In this document: positions 50,092-58,251 of the stretch, one piece after another | Numbering within the stretch: the stretch's first letter is position 1 | How the letters are laid out: each line of letters opens with the position of its first letter | NCBI GenBank assembly: GCA_028288485.1 | Contig: JAQBNO010000088.1 | Coordinates: forward strand, 1-64,000 | DNA from: Segetibacter sp. | Lineage (GTDB): Bacteria; Bacteroidota; Bacteroidia; Chitinophagales; Chitinophagaceae | Length of the DNA: 64,000 nucleotides | Reading direction: 5' to 3' | The notes under the pieces: generated by a model | Database searches by the model: none | What the model was told of the DNA's origin: nothing | The model's input: only the letters and a program-made list of their open reading frames with translations | Program-made: the position numbers and the translations under genes

Positions 50092-50333
50092 AAAGAGGCG
50101 GAAAGATCTTTATTGCTGATAAAAGAACCGGTAAATAAAAAATTTTGAAGCTAAAAACGAAGTTCCTGCAACTAAAACAGATTTAGCAGCGCTTGAAGTT
50201 AGAATTGCCCAGTTCGGAAGAAAATTTAAAACTAAATTAGTTCAAACAGAAACACGCCTTATTCCTAAGCATCTGTGTTTTGGGCAACACAATTGGGGCC
50301 GTATTTGCTTTATTAATATTTGTTATTAAATAA
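50092..50333 (+). pseudogene. Remnant of a small coiled-coil membrane protein (DUF1640-like)
   Basis: The sequence starts MAQKEAERSLLLIKEP, then, after frame changes, EVPATKTDLAALEVRIAQFG and, in another frame, IGAVFALLIFVIK followed by a stop. ATKxDLAALEVRIAQ then a C-terminal membrane helix is the layout of DUF1640/CCDC90-like proteins, often found beside mobile or toxin-antitoxin-type genes. At least two shifts and a lost middle make a normal product impossible. Identification rests on short matches. Confidence 0.5.
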
Positions 50334-50413
50334 GTCGATAGCTTTTTCACATTTCCTGACGGACATAGGACTGTACTAGCTTTTGCCCTTTCTCTCTTTG
50401 AGGATCACGAAAA

Positions 50414-52090
50414 TTACAAACTCTTCCTTGCCATTTTTATTCTTTTGGAACTAAGGGTTTCAAAATTAATATGAGGGGCTGACTGTATATTTTCAATTGT
50501 GAACCAACTTCTCCGGTCCTGCGTGGATGTTGCTTCATTATCTACCGTTAATAAAAACGGCTGTTCCAGGTATTCAAGCGATGCTTTAGAAACAACGCGG
50601 AAAGCGCCTTTAACATTCATCATCTTTCTATTTCCTTCCTCCAAAGAATTTAAGGCCTTTAGCTGTTTTGAAGGATCCCACTTACTACCGATAAAAAAAT
50701 AAACAAGATTTAACCCGTGCCGAATATTTATGGAAGCTGTATCGTTTTTATTTATAAAACATGAAAAGGTTGAATCCTCAGTTTCCACTATGGCAACTAT
50801 TTCATGTTCTGTCGTGTTCTCAAATTGCACTTGTTCTCTATAATAGTTAGACTTTGTAGAAACCAGGTTGTTTTTGCCACCAACAGCTGACGTTGTAGTT
50901 AATGAAGAATCGGCCCTGTCCTCCCCGTCATCTCCCAGTAAAGAATTGTATTGGTAGCCATTAATTCCTGCTTCCCGAAATATTTCTTTGTATGGGTCAG
51001 TTCCTGATTGTATAATAACTCCTTCTTTTAAATTGCCGGAAGTATAATAAGTGGTATCGCTGCAATAAGCAGCTATCTGGTTAATAAAAGAATTCGTTGC
51101 TTTATACCTTTTAGTCAGAGAAAAATGCTGTTCGTTAATGGTCGCATAAATGTTGCTTTTCTCATTAAACTCGTTGTAGATCGTTGCATTGTAATCCTGT
51201 TTGGTGTCGCAATGACTTAATGCTACAGTAATCCTTATAAAAAGGATAATTATTCCAAACAACTGCCATGAACCAAATTTAAAAGGCGACTTTTGCGGGT
51301 GCAAGTTATTGTATAGTATCTCGTAACGATCCTCGTTTTGTTCCTGGATGTAATCTGAACAATTCAACAATCGTACATTTTCCAGGATACTTACTGCCAG
51401 TTTTAAATTGATATGCTGTATTGCAATCCCCGTGTTTATCAACTCCAACGAATACTCATCCCTCACTTGCCGGAATTCATCAGGAAGTGTATTCCATACA
51501 GTGATTAAGTTTGCATCAAAAAATAACAGGAATTCATCCAGCCGCGCCTTACCCTTTTCGACAGCCCAATCTTTTGCCTGTAACAGCTGGTTTTTTTGCT
51601 CTAAAAGATGACGGCGGATTTGGCTGCTGCTTTGTTCATGACATTTTCCGTCTAACAACAACGGGTTGTTCCACAGTTTAGCAAGCATTTCAGTTTCATC
51701 GTTTCGAAGGGCTTTTAAAACTGCAGTGGTGAAAACATCCCTATAGTACGGTGCAATAAAACGCACAAATCCAGGTTCCGAATACAAGGCATTGTTTGCA
51801 AAACTTCCGCTACCTGTAAGATTGCCGGTAGTGAGAAAATTATGCAGTACTGTATCGGCAGCAATTGCAGCATGATAAATTACTTCATCGCCATTTTGAA
51901 GTCCGTCAAACAACTTTAAAACGTCGTCTTTGTTCAACTCCGCTTCTTTCACCAAAACCGTTTGCCTTTCCGACAACTCTATCTCGGCAAGCAGCTTTTT
52001 CTTTTGCAGCAAAAGGTCCTTCTTATCAGGAGGTTGATTTGCTGTATAAGATTGGTCTGTCAGAAAGGATAAAGGGTTAACGTATTTCAT
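50414..52090 (-). CDS. Uncharacterised 558-residue protein with one central membrane segment
   Basis: No family is recognised. Residues 1-270 are helical and charged (DKKDLLLQKKKLLAEIELSE near the start, a DDVLKLFDGLQN helix). A single hydrophobic segment follows (LFGIIILFIRITVALSH, about residues 272-290), then a mainly beta, polar region of about 270 residues with many Asn, Ser and Thr (TEHEIVAIVETEDSTFSCFI, GLNLVYFFIGSKW). The layout suggests a membrane-anchored protein with a cytoplasmic helical part and an outer beta domain, or the reverse. It is intact, lies alone, and the next gene is a divergent glycosylase. It was probably not gained recently, since base composition is like its neighbours. 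Confidence 0.6.
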   Translation of the reverse strand: MKYVNPLSFLTDQSYTANQPPDKKDLLLQKKKLLAEIELSERQTVLVKEAELNKDDVLKLFDGLQNGDEVIYHAAIAADTVLHNFLTTGNLTGSGSFANNALYSEPGFVRFIAPYYRDVFTTAVLKALRNDETEMLAKLWNNPLLLDGKCHEQSSSQIRRHLLEQKNQLLQAKDWAVEKGKARLDEFLLFFDANLITVWNTLPDEFRQVRDEYSLELINTGIAIQHINLKLAVSILENVRLLNCSDYIQEQNEDRYEILYNNLHPQKSPFKFGSWQLFGIIILFIRITVALSHCDTKQDYNATIYNEFNEKSNIYATINEQHFSLTKRYKATNSFINQIAAYCSDTTYYTSGNLKEGVIIQSGTDPYKEIFREAGINGYQYNSLLGDDGEDRADSSLTTTSAVGGKNNLVSTKSNYYREQVQFENTTEHEIVAIVETEDSTFSCFINKNDTASINIRHGLNLVYFFIGSKWDPSKQLKALNSLEEGNRKMMNVKGAFRVVSKASLEYLEQPFLLTVDNEATSTQDRRSWFTIENIQSAPHINFETLSSKRIKMARKSL

Positions 52091-52225
52091 GCATCATAAC
52101 GGTGGTGTCAAAATATGCCTTTAAAAAAGGACTTTCTACAGTTACTTTGATGAAATTATGGAAAACATAGCTGCACTTGAAAAAATCTATATTTTTATAA
52201 CGCCACTTTATCGAATATTTATAGC

Positions 52226-52900
52226 TTGACTTACTCACAAAAAATACGCTCTTTTGTTGCAGACCTGCAGTTTACAGTTGAACTTCCGCCAGGTATAGAA
52301 GTAATGCACCCATTTACAGAAGCAGAAACGAGGCGTGTCGGCCAGCTCTTTTATGATAAGTTCTATAACGACGACAATCCCCGTTACTGCATTATAGGCA
52401 TTAATCCCGGAAGGTTTGGTGGTGGTGTAACCGGTATTCCATTCACCGATCCTATTCGCCTGAAAAAAGAATGTGGAATAGAAAACAGCTGGCCATTTAA
52501 ACAGGAACTCTCTTCTGTGTTCGTTTACGACATGATCAATGCTTTTGGAGGTCCTGCAGCGTTTTATAAAAAGTTGTATTTTACTTCAGTCAGTTTATTG
52601 GGGTTTACAAAAGAAGGCAAAAACCTGAATTATTATGACGACAAGCTTTTAGCCGAACGCATTATTCCTTTTGCTGTTGATTGTTTTAAAGCGCAGATCG
52701 CATGGGGACTAGATACTTCCGTTGCATTTTGTCTTGGCGAGGGAAAGAACTATAAGTTCATGCGCAACCTGAACGAAGCGTACAAATTATTCGATCGAAT
52801 TGTACCGCTTTCTCACCCGCGCTTCATTATGCAGTATAAACTAAAAACGAAGGATGATTATATCAATAAGTATTTACAGGAGTTTTCGCAACTGCAGTAG
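52226..52900 (+). CDS. SMUG2-type uracil-DNA glycosylase (DUF4918)
   Basis: A 224-residue base-excision-repair glycosylase of the SMUG2 branch described in Bacteroidota. The UDG superfamily motif 1 is GINPGRFGGGVTGIPFTDP; motif 2 lies in LSHPRF near residue 200, with the HPRFI histidine. NSWPFKQELSSVFVYDMINAFGGP is typical of DUF4918. The start is a TTG at 52226: no ATG lies between the upstream in-frame stop (TGA at 52178) and this codon. The protein removes uracil or damaged pyrimidines from DNA. Its activity is by family; it is divergent from the 558-residue protein gene. Confidence 0.88.
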   Translation: MTYSQKIRSFVADLQFTVELPPGIEVMHPFTEAETRRVGQLFYDKFYNDDNPRYCIIGINPGRFGGGVTGIPFTDPIRLKKECGIENSWPFKQELSSVFVYDMINAFGGPAAFYKKLYFTSVSLLGFTKEGKNLNYYDDKLLAERIIPFAVDCFKAQIAWGLDTSVAFCLGEGKNYKFMRNLNEAYKLFDRIVPLSHPRFIMQYKLKTKDDYINKYLQEFSQLQ

Positions 52901-52929
52901 TGAATGGTTTAATACTTTCAACTTTTTTT

Positions 52930-53055
52930 GGAGAGCTTTTTTGGTACCGGCACTGGTTTCCATGGCATCATCGTTGCTACGCTCAGTTCAACTTTTTATT
53001 TATAAATTGAATTGAGCGTAGCAGTTAACCGTGAGTAAAGCCGAAGGGTCGCAAT
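52930..53055 (+). repeat. Hairpin-containing repeat element, copy B
   Basis: AGCTTTTTTGGTACCGGCAC start, GGCATCATCGTTGCTACGCT, then a 17-base stem (52975-52991 with 53007-53023, one G.T pair), GTTAACCGTGAG and CCGAAGGGTCGCA. The stem-loop matches copy A (37698-37746) at all but one base in reverse orientation. The rest of the 443-bp gap up to 53330 holds no gene I can support. Confidence 0.85.
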
Positions 53056-53330
53056 CACTTCATCACGATCACAATATTCCTCGTTAGCCTCTAAAGCAAA
53101 AAGCTTTTGAAATCTTTAAACACCGGTTTCGGAAATGTTAGTTTAAATTAAATTAGTAAATCTCGAACTAATCTACGACAGACTTGACAAAAGAAGCAAT
53201 TATACAAAGGACCCTAAATGTGCTTTGGTAATAAAAGAATTAAACCAGAAACTCATGCAGTTATTACAACTTGGTTAACCTTTATTATTCTCATTCTTAA
53301 TCCTTATTAATCCAATAAATCATGGTTCTA

Positions 53331-53338
53331 TACCTTTG
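53331..53338 (+). promoter_or_regulatory. -7 element five bases before an ATG (leaderless candidate)
   Basis: TACCTTTG fits TAnnTTTG and ends five bases before the DsbA-like ATG, so the transcript would have almost no leader. Confidence 0.45.
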
Positions 53339-53343
53339 CTACC

Positions 53344-53985
53344 ATGAAACCAGTTTTAATTTATTGTTACGACGCGTACTGCGGTTGGTGCTATGGATTT
53401 AGCCCGGTAATAAAAAGAATTGCAGAGGAATATAAAGACAAGTTAGACGAGGATGTTTTATCTGGCGGAATGATTCTTCCCGAAAAACCGACCGGTATAG
53501 CTCAAATTGCTCCATTTATTCAAAAGGCTTATCCAACCGTAGAAGAAACTGCAGGAATTAAGTTTGGACAGGATTTCCTCTGGCACATTTTCAACTTCGA
53601 AGAAAGCGACTGGTTTCCCAACTCTGAAAAGCCCGCAATAGCAATGTGCGTATTTAAAGAATTTTATCCCGACAGGTCAATAGAGTTTGCTGCAGACTTA
53701 CAATACGCATTAAACTATGAAGGAAGAGACTTGACAGACGATGAAGCTTACAGGCACCTCCTTGATAAATACAGTATCAGGCCCGAAATTTTTTATGAAA
53801 GACTGGATAGTGAAGAATACAAAGAAAAAGCATATTATGAATTTCAACTGGTAAAGCAGCTCAAGGTTTCAGGCTTTCCGTGTGTTTTTATTCAATCGGG
53901 GGAATTGAAGTTTCATATGGTTGCCAGGGGTTTTACCGATTATGAAACGTTGAAGGATAGAATCGATAATGTATTGACTGCTTAG
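53344..53985 (+). CDS. DsbA-family (FrnE-like) oxidoreductase
   Basis: A 213-residue thioredoxin-fold protein with the redox pair CGWC in IYCYDAYCGWCYGFSP and cis-Pro loop SGFPCVFIQSG. It has no signal peptide, so it acts in the cytoplasm, like FrnE and related DsbA-type proteins; a second Cys in FPCVF could form the extra disulfide described in FrnE. Substrate unknown. It precedes the truncated hemoglobin gene by 174 bp on the same strand, but a separate transcript is likely. Confidence 0.88.
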   Translation: MKPVLIYCYDAYCGWCYGFSPVIKRIAEEYKDKLDEDVLSGGMILPEKPTGIAQIAPFIQKAYPTVEETAGIKFGQDFLWHIFNFEESDWFPNSEKPAIAMCVFKEFYPDRSIEFAADLQYALNYEGRDLTDDEAYRHLLDKYSIRPEIFYERLDSEEYKEKAYYEFQLVKQLKVSGFPCVFIQSGELKFHMVARGFTDYETLKDRIDNVLTA

Positions 53986-54159
53986 CCATTTTTGCAATCA
54001 CCGACCTCGCAATCGCCACCCAGCGGCTGGTGATTATATTTTAAAGCCGCCGGCTTGCTTTTGAAGGAATTTATTGTTGTATTAGTAATCCAGGCAGGAC
54101 GCCTGATAATAACCGTTACCAGCCGGAGGCTGGCGACAGCGAAACAAGGAGATTATAAA

Positions 54160-54546
54160 GTGGAGATTATAAAGAAGGATATTGAATCGAGAGAAGATAT
54201 TTTTTTGCTGGTAAAGAAGTTTTATGAAAAGCTGCTGACAGATGACACCATCTCTTACATTTTTACCGATGTTGCTAAAATTGATTTGGATCACCACTTG
54301 CCTATTCTTGTAGATTTTTGGGACATGGTTTTGTTCGGTGCCGATACCTACAGGAAGAATGCCATACAGCCACACATGGTGTTACACCAGAAATCAAGTT
54401 TTGAAAAGCATCATTTCGAAACCTGGCTCGGCTATTTTAACACAACTGTTGATGAATTATTTGATGGACCGGTAGCGTTTTCAGCTAAGCAAAAAGCCAA
54501 AAGTATAGCTACGATCATGCAGATAAAAATTGCACAAATGAAGTAA
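54160..54546 (+). CDS. Group III truncated hemoglobin
   Basis: I start at GTG 54160, preceded by an AAGGAG Shine-Dalgarno 11 bases upstream, giving 128 residues, the normal size for group III truncated globins. The frame is open back to 54055, but that part (LIITVTSRRLATAKQGDYK) comes from a dispersed AGCCGGAGGCTGGCGACAGC-type stretch and is not globin. FYEKLLTDDTISYIF, LPILVDFWDMVLFG and HQKSSFEKHHFETWLGYFNTTVDELFDG, with the proximal His in this helix, are diagnostic. It binds heme and may handle oxygen or nitric oxide. Neighbour is a DsbA-like gene. Confidence 0.9.
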   Translation: MEIIKKDIESREDIFLLVKKFYEKLLTDDTISYIFTDVAKIDLDHHLPILVDFWDMVLFGADTYRKNAIQPHMVLHQKSSFEKHHFETWLGYFNTTVDELFDGPVAFSAKQKAKSIATIMQIKIAQMK

Positions 54547-54699
54547 CGAAGGGAATCGGTTCTCCGTCGTTGATTTGATGGAAAAAAAAGTGGCTTTAAA
54601 ATAGAAATTTATATAATGTCATTTTCAATGAACTTTTACAGCCACCTTAAATTAACCACTCGCGATGACGAGCTGCTTTTCTTGCTTCCGCTTCCACAA

Positions 54700-54770
54700 T
54701 GATTTGCGGTACAAGTGAGTGACACAACGATGTTGAAAGAAGATCTGGCAGCTTGTCCCCCAAAACCTGC
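54700..54770 (-). repeat. Intergenic repeat copy, reverse orientation
   Basis: GTACAAGTGAGTGACACAAC at 54709-54728 (exact core complement) followed by GATGTTGAAAG, ATCTGGCAGCTTGTCCCCCA and AAAC. The rest of the 54547-54862 gap has a weak AAGTGGCT/AGCCACCTT pair (54590-54650), perhaps a poor terminator. Confidence 0.75.
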
Positions 54771-54862
54771 TTTCTTCAATCAAAATCTTAAAATTCCTAA
54801 TTAGAACGTGGTTTTAGGTAATTCCATTTATCTTGCACGTCCTTAAAAATAATAGATTGACT

Positions 54863-55345
54863 ATGGAATACGGTAAAATAATTTCTGTAACGGGGCTGGG
54901 AGGTTTGTATGAATTGGTGGGGAGTAAGAAAGACGGGGCGATTGTTCGCTCCCTGGAAGATAAAAGCACAAAATTTGTCGCCAGCAGGGTTCATAACTTC
55001 TCGCACCTTGAAAGTATAGAAGTTTATACGGTTCGTGATAATGTGAATCTTGTAGATGTACTTACTGCTATGGAAAACAGCACTGAACCTTTGCCTTCCG
55101 ACAAGGACGGTAGTGCTGTGAAAGCCTATTTTCAAAAGGTGTATCCTGATATGGACTTTGAAAGAGTGTATGCCAGCGATATGAAAAAGATGGTAAAATG
55201 GTTTTCGGTTTTAAAGGCAAACAACGTGGAAATAAAGCTGAGCCAGCAGGAAGAAGAGGGTGAAAGCGAAGAGTCGGCTGAAGGTGTAGAGGTAACAGAA
55301 CCGGATACACAGGTTGCTGGCGTAGAAAAAACTGAAGGACAGTAA
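54863..55345 (+). CDS. DUF5606 protein
   Basis: The ATG at 54863 gives a 160-residue protein; an upstream open extension has no support. EYGKIISVTGLGGLYELVGSKKDGAIVRSLEDKSTKFVASRVHNFSHLESIEVYT is the DUF5606 N-terminal domain, found in Bacteroidota, and YASDMKKMVKWFSVLKAN ends the conserved part. The C-terminal 35 residues are very acidic (QQEEEGESEESAEG) and probably disordered. Function unknown. It is followed by a long hairpin and then the peptidase gene. Confidence 0.88.
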   Translation: MEYGKIISVTGLGGLYELVGSKKDGAIVRSLEDKSTKFVASRVHNFSHLESIEVYTVRDNVNLVDVLTAMENSTEPLPSDKDGSAVKAYFQKVYPDMDFERVYASDMKKMVKWFSVLKANNVEIKLSQQEEEGESEESAEGVEVTEPDTQVAGVEKTEGQ

Positions 55346-55360
55346 CTCATTTAATATTGG

Positions 55361-55413
55361 ATCCGGGTGTCGGAAACTGAATAACGATTCAGGTTTCGAT
55401 ACCCGGATTTTTA
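55361..55413 (+). terminator. Long hairpin with T run between DUF5606 and the M3 peptidase
   Basis: ATCCGGGTGTCG / CGATACCCGGAT (12 pairs with one G.T) around an inner AAACTGAAT / ATTCAGGTTT stem, then a T-rich stretch, 12 bp before the peptidase ATG. Either a terminator or an attenuator of the next gene. Confidence 0.7.
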
Positions 55414-55424
55414 AATTTTATACT

Positions 55425-57146
55425 ATGACTTTGACTGCAGATATTAAAAAGCTCGAAAGAAATTATGTTCCTGCCGATTTTACATTAACCGATTGGAATG
55501 CTTTGGAGCCATACTTCAAAGAATTGGTTGAAAGACCCATTAATTCGCGACATGACCTTGAAAAGTGGCTGAAAGATATGAGCGAAATGGAGGCTGTAGT
55601 GAGCGAAGATGCATGCTGGAGGCAAATTAAAATGACGTGCGATACAACCGATAAGTCGCTCGAAGAATCGTTCAATTTCTTCTGTATGCAAATTCAGCCA
55701 AAACTTCAGCCGTATGCCGACCTTTTGAATCGTAAACTCGTTGAAAACCCGTTTACGAAAGAGCTGGACCAGCAACAATACTTTACTTACCTGAGAAGTG
55801 TACGTAAAAGCATCGAGCTGTTCAGGGAAGAGAATATTTCTATCCAGGCGGAGTTAAGCGTAATGGCACAGCAGTTTGGCCAGATTTCGGGCCAGATGAC
55901 CGTTGAAGTAAAGGGACAGGAATACACTTTGCAGCAGGCTTCAAAATTTTTAGAAGACCATGACCGGTCGCTTCGGGAAGAGGTGTACCGGAAGATCCAG
56001 GAAAGAAGAAAGCAGGATAAAGATGCGCTGAATGACCTTTACACGCAGCTGATTCAAAAACGTCACCAGGTAGCAGTAAACGCCGGTTTTGCAAACTACC
56101 GCGATTATAAGTTTGTGGAAATGGGTCGCTTCGATTATACAAAGGAAGATTGCTTCCAGTTTCATGAAGCGGTGAAACTGCACGTAATGCCTTTGGTTAA
56201 AAAGATAAACGAGAAGAAAAAACAAAAGCTCGGGGTAGATACATTACGTCCGTGGGATACAGAAGCGGAGCCTGAAGGTGTTGAGCCGCTGAACCCTTTC
56301 AAAACCAGCGAGGAACTAACCGAGAAAGCGATCAGGTGTTTCGAAGAACTGAACCCGTTCTTTGCCGATTGTTTACGCAAGATGAAAGAATTGGGTCACC
56401 TTGACCTTGAAAGCCGTAAGGGCAAGGCGCCGGGGGGATATAATTGTCCATTGGCAGAAAGCGGAGCTCCATTCATTTTTATGAATGCTGCCGGCCAAAT
56501 GCATGATGTAACTACTATGGTTCATGAAGGCGGTCATGCAATTCATTCATTCTTGTCGCACCCGTTGCCATTGAGCTCTTTTAAAGAATACCCGATGGAA
56601 ATTGCCGAAGTGGCAAGCATGGCCATGGAACTTTTCAGCATGGATTACTGGACAGTTTTCTTCGACAACGAAGCGGACCTGCAACGAGCGAAAGAACACC
56701 AGCTGGAAAGAACGATCACTATTTTTCCATGGATTGCCACAATTGACAAATTTCAGCATTGGGTGTATGAAAACCCGAATCATTCGGTAGATGAAAGAAC
56801 CGGGAAATGGATGGAGATCCTGGAAGAGTTTTCAACCCAAACCGTTGATTTTACAGGATTGGAGGAATACCGTAAGATCGGTTGGCAAAGACAACTGCAT
56901 TTATTTGAAGTGCCTTTTTATTACATTGAATACGGTATTGCCCAACTTGGTGCTATTGGCATGTGGAAGCAATTTAAAACCAATAAAGAGCAGGCGCTGC
57001 AGAACTACATTAATGCGCTAAGTCTTGGTGGAACCAAAACTTTACCTGCCTTGTATGAAGCTGCCGGATTACAATTCGATTTATCTCCCGATCATATTAG
57101 GTCGTTGATGGATTTTGTGAATGAGGAATATGCAAAGATTTCGTGA
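55425..57146 (+). CDS. pepF: M3-family oligoendopeptidase F
   Basis: A 573-residue cytoplasmic zinc metallopeptidase cutting short peptides. The zinc motif is HEGGHAIHSF (HExxH), with the third ligand Glu in the following helix (EIAEVASMAMELFSMDY); PGGYNCPLAESGAPFIFMNAAGQMHDVTTM and YYIEYGIAQLGAIGMW are also family features. Length matches the usual 560-600 residues. It ends before its own terminator (57233). A long hairpin ends 12 bp before its start, so it has either its own promoter in a very short space or read-through from the DUF5606 gene. Confidence 0.93.
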   Translation: MTLTADIKKLERNYVPADFTLTDWNALEPYFKELVERPINSRHDLEKWLKDMSEMEAVVSEDACWRQIKMTCDTTDKSLEESFNFFCMQIQPKLQPYADLLNRKLVENPFTKELDQQQYFTYLRSVRKSIELFREENISIQAELSVMAQQFGQISGQMTVEVKGQEYTLQQASKFLEDHDRSLREEVYRKIQERRKQDKDALNDLYTQLIQKRHQVAVNAGFANYRDYKFVEMGRFDYTKEDCFQFHEAVKLHVMPLVKKINEKKKQKLGVDTLRPWDTEAEPEGVEPLNPFKTSEELTEKAIRCFEELNPFFADCLRKMKELGHLDLESRKGKAPGGYNCPLAESGAPFIFMNAAGQMHDVTTMVHEGGHAIHSFLSHPLPLSSFKEYPMEIAEVASMAMELFSMDYWTVFFDNEADLQRAKEHQLERTITIFPWIATIDKFQHWVYENPNHSVDERTGKWMEILEEFSTQTVDFTGLEEYRKIGWQRQLHLFEVPFYYIEYGIAQLGAIGMWKQFKTNKEQALQNYINALSLGGTKTLPALYEAAGLQFDLSPDHIRSLMDFVNEEYAKIS

Positions 57147-57232
57147 TTGTGGGATAGAGATGCCTTTGTCTGCGTCACGGCCGCGTGGCCTTCGCGGAAG
57201 CTGTTGAGTGTTTAAGCTATAAATTTTGTTAG

Positions 57233-57264
57233 AAACGCCTGGTAATCGCCAGGCGTTTTCTTTT
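57233..57264 (+). terminator. Intrinsic terminator of pepF
   Basis: Perfect ten-base stem AAACGCCTGG / CCAGGCGTTT, six-base loop, then TCTTTT. Confidence 0.85.
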
Positions 57265-57339
57265 ATCTAATTTCTTTTTTATGACTAACTTGAAAGTCCT
57301 TAAAAATTCTTAAAACAATAATCCTATCAATTGTTTAGA

Positions 57340-57819
57340 ATGAAAACTATTTTTTTACAAGCCTTCGTCGCTATATTCACTTTATCTATTACCGTTTCTG
57401 TAAAAGCACAAAAAAAGCGAGCTGCCTACAAAAAAACGCAAAATGTTTCAAAAGCGTCTTCCGATATGTTGTCTATGCTTCAGGGAAGATGGTCTTCGCT
57501 TGATGATAAAAAGACATTCTTTCACATCGAGGGAAATCAGCAAATTGATATTTACGGCAGGGATATTTTGGACACAGCAACTGTTAACTTTTATGATGAA
57601 TGTCCTAATAGAATTAATGCCGGCGACGAGAAAAGAAAAAGCGGAAGATACCTTACGGTTCAGTTAAAGCCTGATGATTTTTATTGCTATAGCGTGGAAA
57701 AGATCTCTTCCCAGCAACTTGTATTAATGTACTTACCGAAAGGGAGTATACTTAGGTATAAAAAAGTTCCCACTAAAAAACTCGATAATAACAATCCTTT
57801 GGAAGAAAAAGAGGATTAA
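57340..57819 (+). CDS. Hypothetical secreted protein (lipocalin-like size)
   Basis: ATG 57340 gives 159 residues with a signal peptide (to SVKAQ). The mature part has MLQGRWSSLDDKKTFFHIEGNQQIDIYG near the start, reminiscent of the GxW strand of small lipocalin-like Bacteroidota proteins, and a charged C-terminus (NNNPLEEKED). No precise family. It ends four bases inside the fur gene on the opposite strand. Confidence 0.65.
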   Translation: MKTIFLQAFVAIFTLSITVSVKAQKKRAAYKKTQNVSKASSDMLSMLQGRWSSLDDKKTFFHIEGNQQIDIYGRDILDTATVNFYDECPNRINAGDEKRKSGRYLTVQLKPDDFYCYSVEKISSQQLVLMYLPKGSILRYKKVPTKKLDNNNPLEEKED

Positions 57820-58232
57820 CAATTCTTGCAAATTCCGCTTACAACTACATCAATAACCTGCGGTTTAAAACCTTGAGGAAGATTAACTTCAGGCGTTACA
57901 ACAGAGTCAAGACAATAGGTAACATTGCAGTTATCACACACAAAATGTACATGGTTATCGTGGTGATGGCCGGTTGTACATTCATCTTTACAAAGAGCAT
58001 ATAAAACAGAGTTATCTGCGGTAGGTATGGTATGAATAATACCTTTTTCAACAAAGGTTTGTAAGGTGCGGTAAATGGTTACTCTATCGAATTTTTCCCC
58101 CGTTCTTTTCTCGATATCGCTATGTGCCAGTGCGCCTGCATTTCCCTGGAAAAGTTCTAAGATCTTCTTCCGGCTGTCGGTAACACTTAGCTGGTTTCGT
58201 TTTAAAATGTTGTCGATAGATATCGTTTCCAT
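57816..58232 (-). CDS. fur: Fur-family metalloregulator
   Basis: The ATG at 58232 gives 138 residues of Fur type; the open frame upstream belongs to the sco1 gene region. The winged-helix DNA-binding domain is residues 1-80 (LFQGNAGALAHSDIEKRTGEKFDRVTIYRTLQTFVEKGIIH), followed by the metal-binding region: CTTGHHHDNHVHFVCDNCNVTYCLD (HHHDNHVHF and CxxC) and a C-terminal CKNC pair for structural zinc. It may sense zinc or iron. The sco1 stop is 19 bp upstream, so the two are an operon, and palindromes 58972-58985 and 59060-59074 are candidate targets. Confidence 0.9.
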   Translation of the reverse strand: METISIDNILKRNQLSVTDSRKKILELFQGNAGALAHSDIEKRTGEKFDRVTIYRTLQTFVEKGIIHTIPTADNSVLYALCKDECTTGHHHDNHVHFVCDNCNVTYCLDSVVTPEVNLPQGFKPQVIDVVVSGICKNC

Positions 58233-58251
58233 GCTTGTAAACTTACGACTT

